A stretch of DNA of 64,000 nucleotides, from positions 1 through 64,000 of the forward strand of contig QCCD01000008.1 in assembly GCA_003281405.1 (NCBI GenBank). The letters are read 5' to 3'. The notes below the pieces were generated by a model. It was not told the origin of the DNA, made no database searches, and saw only the letters and a program-made list of their open reading frames with translations. The stretch is from Prochlorococcus sp. AG-347-K16 (GTDB lineage Bacteria; Cyanobacteriota; Cyanobacteriia; PCC-6307; Cyanobiaceae). Shown piece after piece: positions 27,972-36,999 of this stretch. The position numbers and the translations under genes are program-made. Each line of letters starts with the position of its first letter. Position 1 is the stretch's first letter.

Positions 27972-29249
27972 TTAGGCAGTTTTTAAAAAATTTGATCCAA
28001 AATATGGAACCAGAGCATCTGGAATCCTTACGCTACCGTCTTTTTGTTGGCAATTTTCAAGAATTGCAGCCATTGTTCTTCCAATAGCAAGACCACTTCC
28101 ATTTAAGGTGTGTAAGTAGATATTTTTTTTATCAATTTTTGTTCTTATTGAAGATCTGCGGGCCTGAAAGTCTAAACAATTGCTGCAACTCGAAATTTCT
28201 CTGTAGCATTTACTACTAGGTAGCCAGACTTCGAGATCAAAAGTTCTACTAGAAGAAAACCCTAAGTCTCCAGTACTAATATCTACTAATCTGTAGGGTA
28301 AGTTTAGCTTTTTTAAAATACTTTCTGCATCGTGTGTAATTTTTTTATGAGCTTCATTAGATTTGCTGGGATCACAAAACCAATAAAGCTCAACCTTATT
28401 AAATTGATGAAGTCGGATTAAACCTTTAGTATCCCTTCCATAACTGCCAGCTTCTCTCCTGAAACATGGGCTATATGCAACATATTTAAGAGGTAATTGC
28501 TTGGAATCAATTATCTCATTTTTATGAAAAGCGGTAATTGGAACTTCAGCAGTTGGAGAAAGCCAAAGATCGTCATTTGAACACTTAAAACTTTCATTTG
28601 AGAATTTAGGTAATTGTCCAGATCCCGTGAGACTTTCTGAATTTACTAACGCTGGAGGCATTAACTCTAAATAACCATTTTTAATATGCATATCCAGCAT
28701 GAAATTAATCAATGCCCTCTCTAATCTTGCACCATTACCAGTAAGAGTAATAAACCGACTTTTTGATATTTTTGTTGAATTTATAGAGTCGAATAAATTA
28801 AGATTTTCACCTATTTCCCAGTGAGATTTAAGATTCTCCTGTATCAAAGGATCTCCCCAAGTTTTTACTTGGACATTATTACTTTCATCTTTTCCAATAG
28901 GCGCATCTTTACTAGGGAAATTAGGCAAATTTAAAAGCTGACTATGAATTTCTTTCTCTAATATCTTTTGTCTCTCCTCCAATTCAGAAATTTTGATTCT
29001 GTATTCGTTCCCCTTCTTTTTTAAAGAGATTAGTTCTGGAGAATTATCACTTTGGGATTTGCTAATTTCCTGACCAAATAGTTTGCTTAACTTTTTGCTC
29101 TCAGATTGAAGACTGGATATTTCTATATCAATATCTTTTTTCTTAACAGTTAACTCATGTATGTGGGATAACTTATAAACTTTTCCTCTCAAGGATAAAC
29201 TCTCTTCAACAATTGTTGGATTTTCCCTTATTAATTTTTGATCTAACAC
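27972..29249 (-). CDS. serS: seryl-tRNA synthetase
   Basis: A 425-aa class II aminoacyl-tRNA synthetase. The N-terminal about 110 residues form the long coiled-coil arm that holds tRNA-Ser ([20 protein letters not shown] and following). The catalytic domain shows motif 2 ([20 protein letters not shown]) and motif 3 ([19 protein letters not shown]). [14 protein letters not shown] is typical. The start chosen, [18 protein letters not shown], matches the usual N-terminus of the family. A tRNA-Ser gene is found elsewhere in the window (50984-51068). Confidence 0.98.
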   Translation of the reverse strand: MLDQKLIRENPTIVEESLSLRGKVYKLSHIHELTVKKKDIDIEISSLQSESKKLSKLFGQEISKSQSDNSPELISLKKKGNEYRIKISELEERQKILEKEIHSQLLNLPNFPSKDAPIGKDESNNVQVKTWGDPLIQENLKSHWEIGENLNLFDSINSTKISKSRFITLTGNGARLERALINFMLDMHIKNGYLELMPPALVNSESLTGSGQLPKFSNESFKCSNDDLWLSPTAEVPITAFHKNEIIDSKQLPLKYVAYSPCFRREAGSYGRDTKGLIRLHQFNKVELYWFCDPSKSNEAHKKITHDAESILKKLNLPYRLVDISTGDLGFSSSRTFDLEVWLPSSKCYREISSCSNCLDFQARRSSIRTKIDKKNIYLHTLNGSGLAIGRTMAAILENCQQKDGSVRIPDALVPYFGSNFLKTA

Positions 29250-29371
29250 TCTTTTTTTTTATACCTTAATTAAGATAATTAATCTAAATTCATTATTAGG
29301 GATTTTTGACTAAAAATTAACTAAATTAATGATTCCTAACTTAAAGAATATTTTTAGACAAAATTTCCTAG

Positions 29372-30838
29372 TTAAGATGCAGGTCTAGCCCTCCCTGTAG
29401 ATGACCATTCTTTTAGTAAATTAATTTGCTCTTTAGCTGTTCTGGATAAGGGAACTAGTTCAGAAACTGCCTTTATTAAATCTTTCTCCATAAGTTCTCT
29501 ATTTTCAGAGAATGAAATATGCATACCTTCTATTACTGCTTGTTCAAGTTCTGCGCCTGAGAATCCATCTGTTCTATCGATGATAGTAGATAGAGGAAAA
29601 CTATAACTTGGTCTTCTTTTTTTTAAGTGCAAATCTAAAATACTTAATCTTTCTTCAGAATTTGGTAAATCAAGAAAAAATATCTCATCAAACCTACCTT
29701 TCCTTAATAATTCAGCAGGAAGTTTATCTATAGCATTAGCGGTAGCTATGACAAATACGGAGGATTCTTTTTCAGCCATCCAAGTTAGCAAACTTGCCAA
29801 TACTCTCTGACTTGTACCCCCATCACTTCTAGCATCGCCACCAAAGCCCTTATCAATTTCATCGATCCAAAGAATACAAGGAGACATGGCCTCAGTTCTT
29901 AATATTGCTTCTCTTGTTCTTGCCTCGCTTGAACCAACAAGGCTAGAAAATAGTCTTCCAACATCTAACCTAAGTAGCGGCATCGACCAACTCTTGGAAA
30001 TTGATTTTGCGGTAAGCGATTTACCCGTTCCTTGAGCTCCAACTAGTAAGACCCCTTTAGGAATAGGTAATCCATAATCTCTAGCTTCTTTAGAAAAGGC
30101 CCTGTATCTTTGATTGAGCCAAACTTTTAAAACACTTAAACCACCAATATCATCTTGACTTGATTTGGCATCGAAAAATTCTAAAATTTCACTTCTTGCG
30201 ATCACTTGTTTTTTCTCTTCAAGAATATCTTTAATATCTTCTTTACTTATTTTCCCTCTTTGAGCAAGGGCCTTTGCCGTGACTTGCTTTACTTTTGTTT
30301 CGGTAAGTCCACTTGAGGCTAAAGAAAGTTCGTTTAAGTCCTTTTCCTCAAGATTTGAATTTGTATTAATAGCAATTTTTTTTATTAGACTTTTCAATTC
30401 TTTTTGATCAGGCAAAGGTAAATTTACAATCGTCATTAATTCATCTAGTTCTTCTGACGATGGAAATAAATGGGAACTTATTATTAAATTATGACTAGTT
30501 TTCTTAAGCGCTGAAGATAGTTCTTTAATAGTTCTATTGATAGATGGATCGTCATAAAATTTATGAAAATCTTTTACTAATAAAACTATTGAGACTTCAG
30601 AACATTGTTCTTTAAGCCAATTAAGCACTCCTAAAGGATTATTAGAAAATTTACCTTCTTCATTTATTAATCCTTTTATACCGCTAACACAATCCCAGCA
30701 AATGAATCTTTTTATATTTAATCTTTCACAAGAGGAATTAACCAACTTTTCTAATCTTTCCTCTTCTTTAGTCCTTATCCAAATTAATGAGGTTCTTGAT
30801 TTTATGAGTAATTCTAAATTTCTACACCAAGAATTCAT
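29372..30838 (-). CDS. ycf46: Ycf46-like AAA ATPase
   Basis: A 488-aa protein conserved across cyanobacteria and some plastids. The N-terminal about 230 residues form a divergent ATPase-like region. The C-terminal AAA module has Walker A (LLVGAQGTGKSLTAK), Walker B (CILWIDEIDKGF), sensor residues in VIATANAIDKLP, and an arginine finger region ELLRKGRFDEIF. Its role has been linked to carbon use or photosynthetic regulation in Synechocystis, but the mechanism is unsettled. It follows yidC on the minus strand 15 bases away. Confidence 0.88.
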   Translation of the reverse strand: MNSWCRNLELLIKSRTSLIWIRTKEEERLEKLVNSSCERLNIKRFICWDCVSGIKGLINEEGKFSNNPLGVLNWLKEQCSEVSIVLLVKDFHKFYDDPSINRTIKELSSALKKTSHNLIISSHLFPSSEELDELMTIVNLPLPDQKELKSLIKKIAINTNSNLEEKDLNELSLASSGLTETKVKQVTAKALAQRGKISKEDIKDILEEKKQVIARSEILEFFDAKSSQDDIGGLSVLKVWLNQRYRAFSKEARDYGLPIPKGVLLVGAQGTGKSLTAKSISKSWSMPLLRLDVGRLFSSLVGSSEARTREAILRTEAMSPCILWIDEIDKGFGGDARSDGGTSQRVLASLLTWMAEKESSVFVIATANAIDKLPAELLRKGRFDEIFFLDLPNSEERLSILDLHLKKRRPSYSFPLSTIIDRTDGFSGAELEQAVIEGMHISFSENRELMEKDLIKAVSELVPLSRTAKEQINLLKEWSSTGRARPAS

Positions 30839-30853
30839 TATTGAAGATTCAGA

Positions 30854-31996
30854 CTATTTTTTACTATTTGGTTCAAAAGGTAATCTTTTATCTGAAATAG
30901 TTGAAGCAGAAGTTGTTATTACTTCATTTTTAGCCAATAATTGTTGATCTAGAATTTTCTGTAGATTCTCAGGAAGAGCCTCTTTATTAAGCAGAAAAGT
31001 CTGAAATGCTTGGAATATATTAGCGACAACCATATATAGTAAAACTCCTGCTGGTAGTGGAAAAAACAGAAACATACCAGTAATCATAATTGGCGTAATT
31101 TTGTTTGCTGTTGATTGTTGTGGATTAGCAGGCATCCCTTGACTAGATAGAACTTGAGAAAGAAGAAGGGTTAATCCAAATGCACCAACTAGTGCTGCAA
31201 TATCCCAATTAATTGCCCCATCTACATAAAACCCAACTTGACCAAGAGCTTTTATAAAAAGGAAACCACTTTTTGCGGCTAAACCAGGTATTTTCGCCTC
31301 AATTGTGGCATCACCTGGTTTAATTCCAGTTACTGTACCGTCTTGTGAAACTTTTAGATTCTCGGAGCCTTTTGAAACCTTCCAAGTAGGTAGAAATTTT
31401 GATCCATTGTCGTATTTAGATAAAACTTCCGAATAACTATTTCCATTAGTTGTTTGGAGATTTATTTTGATGGATTCTTCCGTTCCTAATTTAGTTCCGT
31501 TGGAAATGGTAGCTATTACGGGGAAATGTGATTTTTCTGTTATGAATATAGAATGTCTTGGAGATTTATAAGGTTTTGGATCTATAGCTGCAATTTGATC
31601 CTGTGGGACAACTTTAAGATTTATGTTGTAAGGAACATCAGCAAAAGGAGAACCTCTTAAAGTTGCAAAAAGGGCAAAAAGAACAGGCATTTGGACGATC
31701 AAAGGCAAGCAACCTGCAAGTGGACTGCCAAATTCGTTCATTAATTTACCAAGCTCTTCTTGCTGTTTCTTGGGGTCACCTGAAAACTTGGATTTTATTT
31801 CTGCTTGTCTTTTTTGCATTACTGGTTGGGCAATTTTCATCCTTCTTGCACTTCTAATAGAACCAGCGCTTAGGGGGAAAAGTGCAATTCTAATTACGAC
31901 AGTTAATGCAACAATTGCTAAACCATAACTAGGAACTAAACCGTAGAAAAAATCTAGAATCGGGATAAGTAGTTTTTCAGAAATGAACCCTATCAC
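30854..31996 (-). CDS. yidC: membrane protein insertase YidC/Oxa1/Alb3 family
   Basis: A 380-aa polytopic protein that inserts proteins into the plasma and thylakoid membranes. The first two-thirds of the Oxa1 core is seen in [20 protein letters not shown] (with the conserved arginine in the groove), [19 protein letters not shown] and [21 protein letters not shown] lumenal or periplasmic insert of about 130 residues follows, then the final membrane helices. The arrangement rpmH-rnpA-PH-domain protein-yidC on one strand matches the widely conserved rpmH-rnpA-yidC cluster. Confidence 0.95.
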   Translation of the reverse strand: MIGFISEKLLIPILDFFYGLVPSYGLAIVALTVVIRIALFPLSAGSIRSARRMKIAQPVMQKRQAEIKSKFSGDPKKQQEELGKLMNEFGSPLAGCLPLIVQMPVLFALFATLRGSPFADVPYNINLKVVPQDQIAAIDPKPYKSPRHSIFITEKSHFPVIATISNGTKLGTEESIKINLQTTNGNSYSEVLSKYDNGSKFLPTWKVSKGSENLKVSQDGTVTGIKPGDATIEAKIPGLAAKSGFLFIKALGQVGFYVDGAINWDIAALVGAFGLTLLLSQVLSSQGMPANPQQSTANKITPIMITGMFLFFPLPAGVLLYMVVANIFQAFQTFLLNKEALPENLQKILDQQLLAKNEVITTSASTISDKRLPFEPNSKK

Positions 31997-32068
31997 GATA
32001 TTAAAGAGAGTGTAATTTTATTAGACATTTTATTTTACAGGAAAAAAAGGTTTTTGTAATTAATTTAT

Positions 32069-32482
32069 TTAGGATTTAGTAGCAAATCCTTCTACTTCTT
32101 TTAGATTTGTGATTTGTGATCTTTTATTTATATGTTCTTCTATAAATTTTTGCTTTTCTCTAAATAAGGGTAAAGATTTCATTTCAACCTTTGATCCATC
32201 ATTTAAGATAAGAACCATATCGCCATATGATCCGAATCCCCTTGGAATAGATCTAATTTCTTCAATATTACTTAATGAGACTTGTGTTTTGTTTTTACCG
32301 AACCAACCTCCATCAATTGAAATTCTTTTGTTTGTAATTTTATATCTCAACCACAATGCTCTAACTATTGCGGCAAAGGTAAATGGTAATCCAAGAATAG
32401 TTATACCTGCAAAAAGATTTAAAATTAAATCACCTTTTGCTGGTCCACCTTCATAAAAGACTTCTTCATTCATGTTAATCAT
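32069..32482 (-). CDS. PH domain-containing membrane protein
   Basis: A 137-aa protein with a hydrophobic segment at about residues 19-43 (LILNLFAGITILGLPFTFAA) followed by a bacterial PH domain (YKITNKRISIDGGWFGKNKT, then LSNIEEIRSIPRGFGSYGDM). It fits the YdbS/bPH family found between rnpA and yidC in cyanobacteria. It overlaps the rnpA stop by 4 bases, so translational coupling is likely. Its role is unknown; a link to membrane protein biogenesis is inferred only from position. Confidence 0.82.
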   Translation of the reverse strand: MINMNEEVFYEGGPAKGDLILNLFAGITILGLPFTFAAIVRALWLRYKITNKRISIDGGWFGKNKTQVSLSNIEEIRSIPRGFGSYGDMVLILNDGSKVEMKSLPLFREKQKFIEEHINKRSQITNLKEVEGFATKS

Positions 32483-32865
32483 TTGATTAGACGAGATTTG
32501 AACATTAAGTTTTGAAATTCCTCCAAAAGTCTACTTTTATCATTGCAGAAATCTCCAAATTTAAGGTTAACAAGTAACCAATATGGTTTGTGGTTATTAA
32601 TTTTTTGAATGTTTGTTAATAACCACTCTTGCAGGATTCTTCTTAATTTATTTCTTTCTACAGCTTTTTTTGAAACTTTCTTACTTATAGCTATTGCAAC
32701 CCTAAATTTATTTGAGGTATTTTTGAGTTTATGGGTTAAAAGAATATCTGGATTTGATCTTGCGACTTTAAAAGTCATTAATTTTCCATGATATGTTATG
32801 GAATTTTTATGTATGTAATTAAAAGTCCTATGACCTTTTAAACGCATATCCTTAGGTAAGGCCAT
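32479..32865 (-). CDS. rnpA: ribonuclease P protein component
   Basis: A 128-aa basic protein that assists the RNase P RNA in 5' maturation of tRNAs. The start MALPKDMRLKGHRTFNYIHK and the signature KKVSKKAVERNKLRRILQEW (the RNR-like motif) are diagnostic. It lies 12 bases downstream of rpmH and overlaps the PH-domain gene by 4 bases. The RNA partner rnpB is not in the window. Confidence 0.95.
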   Translation of the reverse strand: MALPKDMRLKGHRTFNYIHKNSITYHGKLMTFKVARSNPDILLTHKLKNTSNKFRVAIAISKKVSKKAVERNKLRRILQEWLLTNIQKINNHKPYWLLVNLKFGDFCNDKSRLLEEFQNLMFKSRLIK

Positions 32866-32877
32866 TTATAATTGAAG

Positions 32878-33015
32878 TTATACAGCTACTCTCTCTCTAC
32901 CTTTTTGTCTTCTGCTTTTAATAACTCTTCTACCTGTATGAGAACGCATTCTTACTCTAAAACCAGATACACGTTTTCTTTTCCTTGAAGTTCCGCCAAA
33001 AGTTCTTTTAGTCAT
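32878..33015 (-). CDS. rpmH: 50S ribosomal protein L34
   Basis: A 45-aa, very basic protein translated from the minus strand: it begins [20 protein letters not shown] and continues [20 protein letters not shown], ending ERVAV. The pattern RTFGGTxRKRKRxxGFRxRM is unmistakable for bacterial and plastid L34. The start is ATG at 33013-33015 and the stop is TAA at 32878-32880. It heads the rpmH-rnpA-PH protein-yidC cluster. Confidence 0.98.
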   Translation of the reverse strand: MTKRTFGGTSRKRKRVSGFRVRMRSHTGRRVIKSRRQKGRERVAV

Positions 33016-33045
33016 ATGTTTAATTATCCTTATTTAATTTATCAT

Positions 33046-33624
33046 TTAATCGATCACTATAGTCCAGCTTCCTAAATAACTTGTAAATGATTTTCCACTA
33101 GGTTGGCCATATGAATGAAATTGATATAAACCGGATTTTTTTGGATTAAAGACTTTTAAGACTATTGCATAACTTTCTTTATTAGAAGGAATTGGACTGT
33201 AGGGATAAATATCTAATGAACGTAAGCCGGATTCATCACTATTAATTTCTATATCAGCTGGAATATCTTCTAAACATTTTGTTCTACTATCAAAACCGCC
33301 TATTTTTACTTTGCAAAAACTAAGTTTTTCGCTTTTTAAATTGGATTTAAAGGTTTTGGGAATTGCCAAGTTAATTTTTAAAATATCAGTTCTTCTATCA
33401 GATGGCCTGAGGAAAAAATAGATTGTATTTCTAAATCTTCTCTTATTTTCTTTTTGAAACCACCTTAATTTTCTGTAACTAGAGTCTTGATTCCACTGAA
33501 ACTCCAATCCTGCCTTAGCCTCTTGGATGTAATTAAAAAAAGGAGTCGAAACTAAAATTGTTGGGATGAGAAAAAATCTTAAAATTTTAAGATTTAAAGT
33601 AAGTTTCTTTGTGATTTTAAACAT
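33046..33624 (-). CDS. DUF2808 secreted/periplasmic protein
   Basis: A 192-aa cyanobacterial protein with a basic start and a hydrophobic segment at about residues 14-30 (ILRFFLIPTILVSTPFF) that looks like a signal peptide; a possible cleavage site lies near AKA-GLEF. The body contains IYFFLRPSDRRTDILKINLA and RSLDIYPYSPIPSNKESYAI, typical of DUF2808, ending YLGSWTIVID. It is a predicted all-beta protein of unknown function. It lies 30 bases from rpmH on the same strand but probably has its own role. Confidence 0.78.
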   Translation of the reverse strand: MFKITKKLTLNLKILRFFLIPTILVSTPFFNYIQEAKAGLEFQWNQDSSYRKLRWFQKENKRRFRNTIYFFLRPSDRRTDILKINLAIPKTFKSNLKSEKLSFCKVKIGGFDSRTKCLEDIPADIEINSDESGLRSLDIYPYSPIPSNKESYAIVLKVFNPKKSGLYQFHSYGQPSGKSFTSYLGSWTIVID

Positions 33625-33694
33625 TAAGCGAATTGAATTAAAAGGTTTAGTTTGTGCTATTCAAATTTAAAGCAGAAAAATTATTTCACTAAGG

Positions 33695-34078
33695 TTAACA
33701 TCTATCTGTCCTTAATTTTGCAGCGCCTCTTAAATAAGGGTGCTTTATTGCATAATTGGGTGGCAATAAAACTTGAGCCATTATTCTTATGCAAAAATCA
33801 ACATCATTAGAAACGTGCATTTGTTGGCAGTCTAAGAATGCTACTGAATCAAGTCCATTAAATTTCCTCGCAATTGAAGCGGGAAAACATGCATTTAAAT
33901 CCTTTGTCGCTGTGAATGTAATGGATAAAATATTCGTCTTAATTAGATCGTTGCGTGAAATCAATTCACTAATTAGTTCCACTACGGCAACTTCTATTTC
34001 CCTAACTGAATTCCCAGATGCTGTTGTGGCGCCACGAATAAATGTAATTTTATAATCATCTTTCATTTTTTCATACAT
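33695..34078 (-). CDS. aroH: chorismate mutase, AroH type
   Basis: A 127-aa trimeric mutase of the Bacillus subtilis AroH class that converts chorismate to prephenate for Phe and Tyr synthesis. Conserved elements are FIRGATTASGNSVREIEVAV with the Arg of the active site, ITFTATKDLNACFPASIARK, and the C-terminal YLRGAAKLRTD. It is 6 bases downstream of sppA, so the two are co-transcribed. The first residues (MYEKMKDDYK) offer a second start at Met5; the ATG at 34078 is kept as the longer open frame. Confidence 0.94.
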   Translation of the reverse strand: MYEKMKDDYKITFIRGATTASGNSVREIEVAVVELISELISRNDLIKTNILSITFTATKDLNACFPASIARKFNGLDSVAFLDCQQMHVSNDVDFCIRIMAQVLLPPNYAIKHPYLRGAAKLRTDRC

Positions 34079-34084
34079 ATTGAT

Positions 34085-34894
34085 TTAAGGCTTGTATAAC
34101 CAAAGTACTTTATTAGAAGAGTCAAACTCAAAAAAGATATTATTGATAATTTTCGCAATCATTTTGCTTCCAGGAATTAGTCCAAGTATTTTTTTCTTTT
34201 TCTTACCAAATGTTAGGGGTTGAATTTTAGGGTCAATATTAACCATTTCTGCAGCTAGTTCCCTAGCAACAAATTCATCTCCCACCTCATCAACTAGTCC
34301 TAATTCTTTCGCTTGAGTTCCAGTAAATATCCTCCCATCGGCAAATTTCCTTACTTCTTCAACAGGTAAATTTCTTCCATCAGCAACAGCTTCAGTAAAT
34401 TGTTTGTAGCTCTCATCAATTAGGCCTTGAAGCAAACTCCTCCCTTCCTCACTTAAAGGCTTATCAGGAGAAAGTATATCTTTAAATACACCGCTTTTAA
34501 CGGTTTCAAATTTAATACCAACTTTATCTAATAATTCAGATAAATTATTTCCTCTTATAATCACACCAATAGAACCAGTAATTGTTCCTGGATTCGCAAC
34601 TATTTTGTCAGATGCAACCCCAATGTAAACACCTCCAGATGCTGAGATATTACCAAAGCTAGCAATGACTTTACATCCTTTATCTTTTAGTCTTTTAATA
34701 GCAGAATATATTTCTTGGCTATCCCCGACAGTGCCACCTGGTGAATCAATTCTCACGATTAAAGCAGGAAATTCCCTATCCTCAATTTGTTTAAGAGCTT
34801 TAAGGACAGAAACTCTTGTTGAACTTGTAATAGGCTCATCTATAACTATACGAGCCATTCTTTTTTTTGACTTTCGTCTAAAAGGCCAAATCAT
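34085..34894 (-). CDS. sppA: signal peptide peptidase SppA, short form
   Basis: A 269-aa serine protease of the SppA 36K type. Conserved elements are ALIVRIDSPGGTVGDSQEIY, KVIASFGNISASGGVYIGVA (Ser nucleophile in SASGG), IVANPGTITGSIGVI, and the catalytic lysine region VKSGVFKDILSPDKPLSEEG. No clear N-terminal membrane anchor is seen in the first 20 residues, so the protein may be peripheral. It cleaves remnant signal peptides in the membrane and is also implicated in high-light acclimation in cyanobacteria. Co-transcribed with aroH. Confidence 0.92.
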   Translation of the reverse strand: MIWPFRRKSKKRMARIVIDEPITSSTRVSVLKALKQIEDREFPALIVRIDSPGGTVGDSQEIYSAIKRLKDKGCKVIASFGNISASGGVYIGVASDKIVANPGTITGSIGVIIRGNNLSELLDKVGIKFETVKSGVFKDILSPDKPLSEEGRSLLQGLIDESYKQFTEAVADGRNLPVEEVRKFADGRIFTGTQAKELGLVDEVGDEFVARELAAEMVNIDPKIQPLTFGKKKKKILGLIPGSKMIAKIINNIFFEFDSSNKVLWLYKP

Positions 34895-34946
34895 TCTTTT
34901 AAGGTAAAAACATAAAACTACTTTAAAAAGATTATCAGCATAACTA

Positions 34947-35888
34947 ATGAATTCTATCCTAAATTGGTTTTTAATGATTCTCCCTTTTGCACTTTGGGGG
35001 ACTTCAATGGCGGCTATGACGCCCCTAGTATCTAATGCTGGCCCGGAGTTTGTGGCTTCTTTAAGATTACTTCCTGCAGGAATTCTTGTTCTAATTACAA
35101 CATATTTGTTAAAAAGAGATTTAAAAATTTATAGGTGTGATTTGAAGTGGTTTTTTGTCTTTACAATTGTCGATGCTACTTTTTTTCAGTTGTTTTTAAC
35201 TTATGGTATTGAAAAGACTGGAGCAGGTTTAGGCTCTGTCTTAATTGATTCTCAGCCGCTTTTGGTAGCAATTTTAGCGAGAGCAATTTTTGGAAATTTA
35301 ATTAATCCAATAGGTTGGTTAGGACTACTTTTCGGATTGGGAGGAATAGTATTTTTAGGAGTTCCACAAGAATTTTTAGGTAATTGGTGGTTGATGTCTG
35401 ACAAGTCTATAAATGATGTTGCTTTTAACTTTGGAGAACTTTGGATGCTTGCAGCTTCTTTAGCTATGGCACTAGGAACAATTTTAATTAGATTCACTTG
35501 CACTAAAAGTGATCCAGTTGCAGTTACAGGTTGGCATATGGTTTTAGGAGGGTTGCCCTTAATTATTAAGCACTGCTTACAATCAAGTTTCAAAATAATT
35601 CCAGATTGGTCACTATTTGATTGGGGACTTATGTCATTTGCAAGTATTTTTGGAGGAGCAATAGCCTATGGATTGTTTTTCTATTTTGCTAATAATAAAG
35701 AAATAACTGGATTTAGTACTCTTGCATTTTTAACTCCTGTATTTGCTCTTCTTAGTGGAGGCGTTTGGTTAGATGAAAGGCTCAATATTGTTCAGTGGAT
35801 TGGGGTAGTGTTTGTTCTTATCTCGGTATTTCTTGTTAGCCAGCGAAAGAGTTTATGGGAAAATAAGTTTTCTGACACTACTATTTAA
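34947..35888 (+). CDS. EamA/DMT-family transporter
   Basis: A 313-aa protein with about ten hydrophobic helices in two EamA repeats. The first begins FLMILPFALWGTSMAAMTPL and carries SLRLLPAGILVLITTYLL. The second is visible as LWMLAASLAMALGTILIRFT and ends WIGVVFVLISVFLVSQRK. Substrate unknown; members export amino acids or metabolites, or carry nucleotide sugars. Because two glycosyltransferase genes follow on the same strand within 30 and 6 bases, a supply role for glycan synthesis is possible but unproven. Confidence 0.85.
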   Translation: MNSILNWFLMILPFALWGTSMAAMTPLVSNAGPEFVASLRLLPAGILVLITTYLLKRDLKIYRCDLKWFFVFTIVDATFFQLFLTYGIEKTGAGLGSVLIDSQPLLVAILARAIFGNLINPIGWLGLLFGLGGIVFLGVPQEFLGNWWLMSDKSINDVAFNFGELWMLAASLAMALGTILIRFTCTKSDPVAVTGWHMVLGGLPLIIKHCLQSSFKIIPDWSLFDWGLMSFASIFGGAIAYGLFFYFANNKEITGFSTLAFLTPVFALLSGGVWLDERLNIVQWIGVVFVLISVFLVSQRKSLWENKFSDTTI

Positions 35889-35916
35889 TTAGTGTCTTTT
35901 TGTAAAAAGTCTAATA

Positions 35917-36993
35917 ATGCGAATAGTTTTGATTAGTACACCAATAGGATTCTTAGGTAGTGGTAAAGGTGGTGGTGTTGAATTAACTTTAAATTCTTTA
36001 GTTTCAGGTTTAATTTCTTTAGGTCATTCTGTTGAGGTTGTAGCTCCAAAAAATTCTAAGTTACATGAAAGTAATGTAAATGCGAAATTACATTTTGTGG
36101 AAGGTGAAGATCAAATTAGTTGGCAACACCAAGATTTCAATTCTCACGTAAGTATTCCAGACAATTCGCTATTAGCGGGAATGCTTGAAAAAGGAATAGA
36201 TATCGCTAAACATGCAGATGTATTGTTGAACATGTCCTATGATTGGTTGCCTATCTGGATGACTCTAAATTTAGAGATACCCATTGCACATATTATTAGT
36301 ATGGGTTCTGAAAGTTCAGTAATTAGTAATTTAATCTCTAAGGTATATGCTAAATATCCAAATAATTTTGCTTTTCATTCAAAAATGCAGGCTAATGATT
36401 ATCCATTCATAAAAAAACCAACAATTATTGGGAATGGGTTTAATTTAGATAATTATATTTTTCAAGATTCAGTGAAGGGACCATTGGCATGGGTTGGAAG
36501 AGTGGCTCCGGAGAAAGGTTTAGAGGATGCAGTATATGTGGCAAATCAACTTGGCGAAAAATTAAAAGTTTGGGGATTTATAGAAGATGAGATGTATGCC
36601 TCAAAGATAGAAAAATTATTCCCTCAAGGAGCTATAGATTGGATGGGTTTTTTATCAACCGACGAATTACAAAAAGAACTTGGTAAATGCAGAGGGTTGC
36701 TAAATACTCCGAAATGGAATGAGGCCTATGGGAACGTTATTGTTGAAGCTTTGGCCTGCGGGGTGCCAGTTGTAGCTTATAAAAGGGGAGGACCTAGTGA
36801 AATTATTCAGCATGGCCAAACAGGTTATCTTGCTGATCCTGACGATAAAAAAAATATGCTTTCTTATGTAGAGATTATTGAAAAAATAAAGCGTCAGAAA
36901 TGTAGAGAATGGGTAGAAAAAAATGCCTCCGCAGATATATTTGCTAACAAGGTTGTGAACTGGCTTAATAAGGTAATGCATGAATATAAATAA
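35917..36993 (+). CDS. glycosyltransferase family 4
   Basis: A 358-aa GT-B fold protein. It starts MRIVLISTPIGFLGSGKGGG followed by VELTLNSLVSGLISLGHSVE, a typical GT4 glycine loop and helix. The donor domain shows GPLAWVGRVAPEKGLEDAVY and NEAYGNVIVEALACGVPVVA with the conserved E-x7-E pair, then GGPSEIIQHGQTGYLADPDD. It is the middle gene of a + strand trio with a DMT transporter upstream and an ArnT-like transferase 6 bases downstream. The product is unknown; a housekeeping glycolipid or glycan role is likely since it lies outside the variable surface region. Confidence 0.87.
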   Translation: MRIVLISTPIGFLGSGKGGGVELTLNSLVSGLISLGHSVEVVAPKNSKLHESNVNAKLHFVEGEDQISWQHQDFNSHVSIPDNSLLAGMLEKGIDIAKHADVLLNMSYDWLPIWMTLNLEIPIAHIISMGSESSVISNLISKVYAKYPNNFAFHSKMQANDYPFIKKPTIIGNGFNLDNYIFQDSVKGPLAWVGRVAPEKGLEDAVYVANQLGEKLKVWGFIEDEMYASKIEKLFPQGAIDWMGFLSTDELQKELGKCRGLLNTPKWNEAYGNVIVEALACGVPVVAYKRGGPSEIIQHGQTGYLADPDDKKNMLSYVEIIEKIKRQKCREWVEKNASADIFANKVVNWLNKVMHEYK

Positions 36994-36999
36994 TATTAA